Origin: Thiorhodovibrio winogradskyi
Lineage (GTDB): Bacteria; Pseudomonadota; Gammaproteobacteria; Chromatiales; Chromatiaceae
Reading direction: 5' to 3'
DNA length: 64,000 nt
Assembly: GCF_036208045.1 (NCBI RefSeq)
Contig: NZ_CP121472.1
Location: 3,049,531 to 3,113,530, forward strand
A program made the position numbers and the translations under genes. This document shows, piece by piece, positions 59,188-64,000 of this stretch; the stretch's first letter is position 1; the number at the start of each line of letters is the position of its first letter. A model generated the notes under the pieces. It was not told where the DNA came from. It ran no database searches and saw nothing but the letters and a program-made list of their open reading frames with translations.

Positions 59188-60117
59188 ATGAACTCCTCCA
59201 CCCTCGCCCTGACCCGCTGGGAACGGCTGCGCCGCCAAGGCGAGCGTTGGATCAGCGCCGCGCGCCCGCGTACCTTGTTTCTGGCCGTCTCCCCGGTGGT
59301 CGCGGGCATTGCCCTGGCCTGGTTCGAGAGCGGTCAGCTGGCTTTCTGGACCGCCTTGGGGACTCTCGTCGGCGCCACGGCGATTCAGATCGGCACCAAC
59401 CTGCACAATGACGCCGCCGACTTCGAGCGCGGCACCGACACCCCGGATCGCCTGGGCCCACCGCGCGCCTCGGCTCAGGGCTGGTTCACCCCGGCGCAAG
59501 TCAAGGGCGCCGCCCATCTGGCCTTCTTGGTCGCCTTTCTGGTCGGCCTGCTGCTGGTGGTGCGCGGCGGCTGGCCCATCTTGCTGTTGGGTCTGGCCGC
59601 CATTGTGGCTGGCTATGCCTACACCAGCGGACCGCGCCCCATTGCCTATGGTCCCTATGGCGAGCTCTTCGTGCTGGCGTTTTTTGGCGTCGCCGCCACG
59701 GCCGGCAGCTTCTACTTGCAAAGCCTGCACCTGAGCGCCTCCTCGTTGTTGCTCGGCCTGGCGTGCGGCCTGCCGGCGGCAGCGGTGCTCTTGCTCAACA
59801 ATTACCGCGACTTCGACACCGACGCCCGCGCCGGGCGCCGCACCCTGAATCATCTGCTCGGCAAAGCCCGCGCGCGGGTGCTTTACGCGGGGCTGCTGCT
59901 CGGCTGTCTGCCACTGTTCCTGCTCAGCGCCCCGCTCGCGCATTCCTGGCCGGCGCTTCTTGCCCTGCCACTGGCCGCGCGCCTCATTCGCCGCCTGTTC
60001 CAAGGCGCCCAGGGCCGCGCGCTCAACGCGCTGCTCGGGCAGACCGCGCTCTACCAAGTCGCACTGGTCCTGTTGCTGAGTCTTGGTCTGGCCTGGGGTC
60101 TGGCCTGGCCGCGTTAG
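59188..60117 (+). CDS. menA: 1,4-dihydroxy-2-naphthoate polyprenyltransferase
   Basis: Membrane prenyltransferase of the UbiA family that attaches the isoprenoid tail, giving demethylmenaquinone. The 309 residues form eight or nine helices. The two Asp-rich motifs are NLHNDAADFERGTDTPDR (about 71-88) and NNYRDFDTDARAGRRTL (about 205-221), which bind Mg-diphosphate. It starts 78 bp after menB. Confidence 0.95.
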   Translation: MNSSTLALTRWERLRRQGERWISAARPRTLFLAVSPVVAGIALAWFESGQLAFWTALGTLVGATAIQIGTNLHNDAADFERGTDTPDRLGPPRASAQGWFTPAQVKGAAHLAFLVAFLVGLLLVVRGGWPILLLGLAAIVAGYAYTSGPRPIAYGPYGELFVLAFFGVAATAGSFYLQSLHLSASSLLLGLACGLPAAAVLLLNNYRDFDTDARAGRRTLNHLLGKARARVLYAGLLLGCLPLFLLSAPLAHSWPALLALPLAARLIRRLFQGAQGRALNALLGQTALYQVALVLLLSLGLAWGLAWPR

Positions 60118-60156
60118 CCGATGCGCGCCTGGTGCTTGGGGCCAGCAACCCAGACC

Positions 60157-61398
60157 ATGGAGCAAAGGTCGGCGCCACTGCGGCTTATTCCCTACCGCCT
60201 GCCGTTGCGTCGCCCCTGGCGCAGTGCCCATGGCGAACTGAATGACCGCCAGGGCTGGCTGGTCACTGCCGGTCGCGGACCCCATCGCGGCCATGGCGAT
60301 TGCGCCCCCTTGCCGGACGCGGGCACCGAAACCCTGGAGAACGCCGCCGCCCGGCTCGCGCACTGGCAAGCCCGCGCCCACGACCAATCCGATCAGCAAC
60401 TGCTCGACGCCCTGCGCGCGGCTTCGCCAAGCCCGACACCAGCCGCCGACGCCGCGGTGGAAACTGCCTTGCTTGACCAGCGCGCCAGAGCAGCCGGGCT
60501 GCCGCTAAGAGCCCTGCTGCATCCCACCGCGGCCAAGGTCGTCCATGTCCCGGTCAATGCCGCGCTTGGTACGCTGATCGCGTGCACGCCGCGGATGCTG
60601 CAACAGGCCGCGCGGCAGGGCTTTCGCGTGGTCAAGCTCAAGGTCGGCACCGCCCCACTGGAAGCCGAGCTCGCGCATCTGCGCACCTTGCTGGCGGCCG
60701 CGCCCCATACCTGCCAGTTGCGCCTGGATGCCAACGGGGCCTGGGATCTGCCCGACGCGCACCGTTTTCTCGCCGCGCTGGAGCACCTCCCTCCGCAACC
60801 CAACACCGGCATCCCGATTATTGAATCCCTGGAAGAACCCCTGCGTCAGCCGCGCGATGAGGCGCTGGCCCAACTGCAAGCCGCCACCTCCATCCCACTA
60901 GCGCTGGACGAGTCCCTGCCCCAGCATCCCTGGCCGACCGACGCCAGCCAATTCCCAGTGCGGCGCATCATCCTCAAGCCCGGCGTGCTCGGCGGCCTGC
61001 GCCCCAGTCTTGACCGCGCGCGCCTGGCACTGACCGCCGGCATCCAACCCCTGGTCACCAGCCTGATCGACTCCGCCGCCGGTATTTGGGCCGCCGCCGA
61101 GCTCGCCGCGGCCATCACCGCGCTCAGTCGCGAGATTCCAGAAGGCGCCGACTGCCACAACCTCTGCCAAGGGCTCGCGACGGCGGATTGGCTCGCCGCC
61201 GATCTCGGCCAACCACCGTCGCTGAGCGACGGGCGCTTGCGGCTGTCCGCTCGGCCGGGCAGCGGTTTCCTGCCTTTCGGCAAGGGCGATGGCGCCACCG
61301 ATCCCCATGTCCATGCCCATGCCGGTGACGCTGCCGATCTCGGTGCCGGCGCCTGTGACGATGCCGGCGCAAATGCCGATCTTGGCCCTCCGGCATGA
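60157..61398 (+). CDS. menC: o-Succinylbenzoate synthase
   Basis: Enolase-superfamily dehydratase of the menaquinone pathway. From the ATG at 60157 the protein has 413 residues; an ATG at 60121 adds twelve. The catalytic lysine pair is in RVVKLKVGTAPLE, metal ligands in LRLDANGAWDL, PIIESLEEPL and LALDESLPQHP, and the distal lysine in IILKPGVLGGL. The last 35 or so residues are low-complexity His/Ala/Asp (DPHVHAHAGDAADLGAG) and exceed the family length. The stop overlaps menH in an ATGA. Confidence 0.92.
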   Translation: MEQRSAPLRLIPYRLPLRRPWRSAHGELNDRQGWLVTAGRGPHRGHGDCAPLPDAGTETLENAAARLAHWQARAHDQSDQQLLDALRAASPSPTPAADAAVETALLDQRARAAGLPLRALLHPTAAKVVHVPVNAALGTLIACTPRMLQQAARQGFRVVKLKVGTAPLEAELAHLRTLLAAAPHTCQLRLDANGAWDLPDAHRFLAALEHLPPQPNTGIPIIESLEEPLRQPRDEALAQLQAATSIPLALDESLPQHPWPTDASQFPVRRIILKPGVLGGLRPSLDRARLALTAGIQPLVTSLIDSAAGIWAAAELAAAITALSREIPEGADCHNLCQGLATADWLAADLGQPPSLSDGRLRLSARPGSGFLPFGKGDGATDPHVHAHAGDAADLGAGACDDAGANADLGPPA

Positions 61399-62156
61399 CC
61401 CCCGGCTATTGCGCTCAAAGGCTTGGCGGAGACAGCGCATCGCCGCGCTGGCTGCTGCTCCATGGCTTCACCGGCAGTCACGCGGACTGGCGCGACACCT
61501 GGCCCGAAACCCGTCCGGCCCTGGCCCTGGACCTGCCAGGTCATGGCCAAAGCCCCGACCCTGAGGGCGATTTCACGGCGGAAATCGCCCGTCTGCTTGC
61601 CGCCCTGCCACCCAGCATCGAGAAAATCGCCGGCTACTCCCTCGGCGGGCGCATCGCCCTCGCGCTCATGGCCGCCGCGCCCGAGCATTTCCGCGCGCTC
61701 ATCATCGTCTCCACCCATCCCGGCCTCACCAATGCCGCGGAACGCGCGACCCGTTGCCGGCAAGACCAGTATTGGATCAACATGCTACGAAACCATGGGA
61801 TCAAGCGCTTTGCCGCCGCCTGGCAGCGCCAACCCTTGTTCCACGCCCAACACCTGCGCGCGCCCCAAGCCGTTGCCGAGCAACACCGTCGCCGGCTCGC
61901 GCAGCGCCCGGAAGGGCTCGCCCAGGCGCTGGCCTGCTTCGGCCTCGGGCGAATGCCACCCACCTGGGATGCCCTTCGAACTTACCAGGGCCATCTGCAC
62001 TGGATCAGCGGCGCGCTGGATGAAAAATTCCGCGACCTCGGCGAGCGCGTGCGCGCCCCGCGCCCTGCCACCACCCACGACATCCTGCCCGAGTGTGGCC
62101 ACAACCCCTTGCTCGAAATGCCGCAAGGGCTCAAGGCTCGGCTGGCGGGACCATGA
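61395..62156 (+). CDS. menH: 2-succinyl-6-hydroxy-2,4-cyclohexadiene-1-carboxylate synthase
   Basis: Alpha/beta-hydrolase-fold lyase removing pyruvate from the MenD product. The 253 residues have LLLHGFTGSHADWRD for the oxyanion region, LALDLPGHGQSPD, the nucleophile motif IAGYSLGGRIALALMA, and the histidine in PECGHNPLLEMP. It ends the cluster menF-D-B-A-C-H. menE, menI and the final methyltransferase gene are not in this window. Confidence 0.92.
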   Translation: MTPGYCAQRLGGDSASPRWLLLHGFTGSHADWRDTWPETRPALALDLPGHGQSPDPEGDFTAEIARLLAALPPSIEKIAGYSLGGRIALALMAAAPEHFRALIIVSTHPGLTNAAERATRCRQDQYWINMLRNHGIKRFAAAWQRQPLFHAQHLRAPQAVAEQHRRRLAQRPEGLAQALACFGLGRMPPTWDALRTYQGHLHWISGALDEKFRDLGERVRAPRPATTHDILPECGHNPLLEMPQGLKARLAGP

Positions 62157-62159
62157 GCG

Positions 62160-62300
62160 TTAGAGCAATCCGTCCAGCGGACTGCGCACCCCCTGCCCGC
62201 CGCGATTGAGCACATGGGTGTAGATCATGGTGGTTGACACATCCGCGTGCCCCAATAGTTCCTGTACCGTGCGAATGTCATAGCCGGACTCCAGCAAATA
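62160..62300 (-). pseudogene. intI: Integron integrase (intI) remnant, 3' end only
   Basis: On the minus strand 45 codons and a stop read [20 protein letters not shown] followed by [20 protein letters not shown] and LDGLL. This is the C-terminal end of a tyrosine recombinase with the catalytic Tyr in MIYTHV. The tail HVLNRGGxGVxSPLD is characteristic of integron integrases. The frame meets a stop and repeat DNA at 62301, so the N-terminal five-sixths and attI are gone. The stop lies four bases after the menH stop region. Its direction, away from the adjacent attC, is that of an integron. Confidence 0.85.
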
Positions 62301-62392
62301 AAATTAAAGGAATAAAATTAAAGTGAATTAAAGGAATTAAAGGGGTCTGGATGGAATTGTTTTCCAGCCTGTAAATCAACTCGCATTCAATT
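62301..62392 (+). repeat. attC-proximal repeat element, copy 4
   Basis: Starts with four degenerate AATTAAAGG units, then GGGGTCTGGATGGAATTG, and ends with CATTCAATT before GCCTAAC of attC 7. From 62330 on it aligns with copy 1 at 43396-43453. It replaces the 5' part of intI. Confidence 0.7.
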
Positions 62393-62456
62393 GCCTAACG
62401 CTGGCCTTCAGTCCGACCGCTCGCTTCGCTCGCGGTGGCTGAGGCTGGAGTTAGAT
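62393..62456 (+). other. attC site 7, next to the intI remnant
   Basis: Outer boxes GCCTAAC (62393-62399) and GTTAGAT (62450-62456). The inner arms GGCCTTCAGTCCGACCGCTC and GCGGTGGCTGAGGC enclose GCTTCGCTC. It is the near twin of attC 2 in the array 19 kb to the left. Confidence 0.85.
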
Positions 62457-62630
62457 ATCCAGTGTCCTTGGCCTCGTGAGTGGAAAAAGAATTTGAGCCT
62501 TACGCATTTAACCTTTTGTAATCTAACCCGCCAAACGCGCAGCTGCCGGCTCTTCCCGCACGATTCAAGTCACGATATTCGCTGAGCAGTTCGCACATCA
62601 CCCGCGGTTTACTATAGGAGAACACCACGA
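62457..62630. other. Spacer between attC 7 and the RiPP precursor gene
   Basis: No gene seen in these 174 bp. A GGAG at 62617-62620 serves as the ribosome-binding site for the ATG at 62631. Confidence 0.5.
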
Positions 62631-62910
62631 ATGACCAACCCGACAATATCAACAACTCATCGCCAAGTGCTGGGCCGACGAGGCCTTTAAGCAGCGGCTC
62701 TTGGCCGACCTGGCCGAAACCCTCAAAGACGAGGGGATGGAAGTGCCCGAGGGCATTCGAGTGCAGGTAGTGGAGAACACGGCACAGGTCTTTAATCTGG
62801 TGATTCCCGCCCGGCCTACAGAGCTCTCAGATAAAGAGTTGGAAGTAGTGGGTGGGGGGTTTTTCCATGGCCGTCTGGCTAACGGTTTTTATTGCGGCAT
62901 ATCGATATGA
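62631..62910 (+). pseudogene. NHLP-type RiPP precursor peptide gene with N-terminal frameshift
   Basis: ATG at 62631 with GGAG ten bases upstream gives MTNP, then shifts frame; read in the next frame the sequence is QYQQLIAKCWADEAFKQRLL, AEGMEVPEGIRV-like EGMEVPEGIRVQVVENT, VFNLVIPARPTELSDKELE and VVGGG. This is the nitrile-hydratase-like (NHLP) leader of ribosomally made peptides with its double-glycine cleavage site. The core would be FFHGRLANGFYCGISI. One extra base near 62643 breaks the frame; a TTG at 62701 could restart a shortened form. No modifying enzyme or transporter gene is seen nearby. Confidence 0.75.
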
Positions 62911-63424
62911 TACAGACACGAGGATAGGTGACAATAGCTTTTGCTACACCTTCAAAGATTTGTTTTCATAGTCGCTTTCCAGATTGGCATTAATCATCGG
63001 TTAATTTACCCACCCTAGCCGCATTTCTGACTTTCGCGTAATATGCTAAGTTTATGATAGTAAATGTCTTGTAAACAAATACGGATAAAGGTTTTGGACC
63101 AAGGGATGATCACGGCCGATCAATGAATCTCCGAATTGAGAGCGCCAAGCGACAGAAGACACTTATAAAGATCGCGACTACTATTCTGTTACATTGCTCA
63201 CCATGGTGTTCCTGATCGTCGTTACGACGCTGGTGTCTACAATCCCGACAAATCCGACAAAGATCCCGCATCAATGGCGCCGGGCATTTGGCATCGCTCT
63301 GCTGGAGGTCTTCGTTGATGGCCCATGGCTCTCTGACATGGGCCTAATGCAACTGAGCGCACAAAATGCCCGTGTTTTCGGTTAGGCTTGATCCTTAAAG
63401 ACTGCTTCACGCCCACTCACCACC
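62911..63424. other. AT-richer intergenic region, no gene supported
   Basis: A 514-bp stretch. An open frame at 63194-63385 (63 codons) has no ribosome-binding site or known motif. A GTTAGGC at 63381-63387 and GCCTAA about 40 bases before it resemble attC boxes but the spacing is too short and no arms are seen. Confidence 0.45.
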
Positions 63425-64000
63425 ATGCACATCGCCAACCCCATGTACGACACCGTCTTCAAGTACCTACTTGAGGACAATGCGCTGGCCAAACTGCTGA
63501 TCGGCACCATCCTGCAAGAGGAGATCCTCAGCCTGGAGTTCTGCCCACAGGAGCGCACCCAGGAGATCGAGCGCGCAGGCAAACGGGGGATGACTGTCTA
63601 TCGCATGGACTTCGCCGCGCGCGTGCGCAATGTCGAGGGCGTCGAGCGCCAGGTGCTGATTGAGCTGCAAAAGGCCAAGTTCGCCACCGATATCCTGCGC
63701 TTTCGCCGCTATCTGAGCGGCCAGTATCGCGACCCGGATAATATCCGCCTCATTGAGCGCGATGATGGCAAGCTGGCACGCGAGGGCATTCCCATTCTGA
63801 CCATCTATTTCCTCGGCCATGCGCTCGACCATACTGAAGCTCCGGTCGTTCGCGTGCGCCGCGACTGCGTTGATCTCGCCTCCGGACAATCGCTGGAACG
63901 CCCCGAGCCCTTTATCGAAAGCCTGACGCATGACAGCTATGTGATTCAGATCCCCAAGCTCAAGGATCAGCCGCGCAACGCCATTGAAGAGATGCTGCAA
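63425..64000 (+). CDS. PD-(D/E)XK nuclease family transposase / Rpn-like protein, 5' part
   Basis: The frame is open to the right edge: 192 codons are visible, beginning MHIANPMYDTVFKYLLED. The nuclease-core pattern is MDFAARVRNVEGVERQVLIE with LQKAKF after it, where Asp and the Glu-x-Gln/Lys group fit the PD-(D/E)XK fold. KYLLEDNALAKLLIGTIL and YRMDFA are typical of PDDEXK_2 / Rpn recombination-promoting proteins, which are often spread by mobile elements. The 3' end lies outside the window. Confidence 0.82.
   Translation, partial: MHIANPMYDTVFKYLLEDNALAKLLIGTILQEEILSLEFCPQERTQEIERAGKRGMTVYRMDFAARVRNVEGVERQVLIELQKAKFATDILRFRRYLSGQYRDPDNIRLIERDDGKLAREGIPILTIYFLGHALDHTEAPVVRVRRDCVDLASGQSLERPEPFIESLTHDSYVIQIPKLKDQPRNAIEEMLQ

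Noticed and set aside
58165-60399. 744-codon open frame antisense to menB and menA
   Set aside because: Low-complexity Gln/Gly/Ala product with no domain; shadow of strongly supported men genes.
63194-63385. 63-codon frame and a possible attC at 63340-63387
   Set aside because: The frame has no ribosome-binding site; the GCCTAA/GTTAGGC pair is only about 46 bp apart and has no pairing arms.

Overview
The window looks like a GC-rich gammaproteobacterial chromosome, most likely a purple sulfur bacterium or a close relative (Chromatiales). This is inferred from the gene set: argH next to algZ-algR-hemC-hemD, an octaheme tetrathionate-reductase-type cytochrome, pyruvate:ferredoxin oxidoreductase, a full-length menaquinone cluster and typical gammaproteobacterial ribosomal and DNA-repair genes. 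No rRNA, tRNA or CRISPR array was recognised.

Layout. 1-4.1 kb: end of sucA, sucB, an unknown ORF and a glycosyltransferase. 4.2-9.5 kb: argH divergent from algZ-algR-hemC-hemD (tetrapyrrole synthesis). 9.5-12 kb: a b-type cytochrome and an octaheme c-type cytochrome. 12.3-14.7 kb: a small membrane protein and MltD. 14.9-19.6 kb: a dihydroorotate-dehydrogenase-like protein and NifJ. 20.3-22 kb: rimI and hemE. 22.2-24.9 kb: two membrane proteins and rpsF-rpsR-rplI. 25.2-31.4 kb: a lipoprotein, a flavoprotein, and aroA-cmk-rpsA-ihfB. 31.8-40.5 kb: rnt, grxD, a recC/recD deletion scar, hisI, rlmD, cysM, and a protein acetyltransferase divergent from a deacetylase-family gene. 46.5-54.6 kb: darP, recJ, two hydrolases, a lipocalin, DAHP synthase, sodB and a glutaminyl cyclase. 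54.9-62.2 kb: menF-D-B-A-C-H.

Accessory DNA lies in two places. At 41.2-46.5 kb an internally deleted IS91-like element is followed by AT-richer small genes, all on the + strand and separated by palindromes bounded by GCCTAAC/GTTAGGC-type boxes. I read these as integron attC sites, so this is a cassette array without an integrase (CALIN-like). It carries a toxin-antitoxin pair with a truncated toxin, a DUF4258/DUF2283 pair, unknown proteins, and decayed DUF4160 and PIN-domain genes. At 62.2-62.5 kb, on the far side of 16 kb of ordinary chromosome, lies the 3' end of an integron integrase (intI) in the expected orientation next to one more attC of the same family. Both places carry a short repeat placed directly before the attC GCCTAAC box. 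A frameshifted NHLP-type RiPP precursor gene and the start of a PD-(D/E)XK-family gene close the window.

The most notable items are the eroded integron and its scattered attC sites, the recurrent element at attC R'' boxes, the out-of-frame recC-recD fusion scar that implies loss of RecBCD, and the frameshifted RiPP precursor. Family assignments come from reading motifs by eye; no database search was run.
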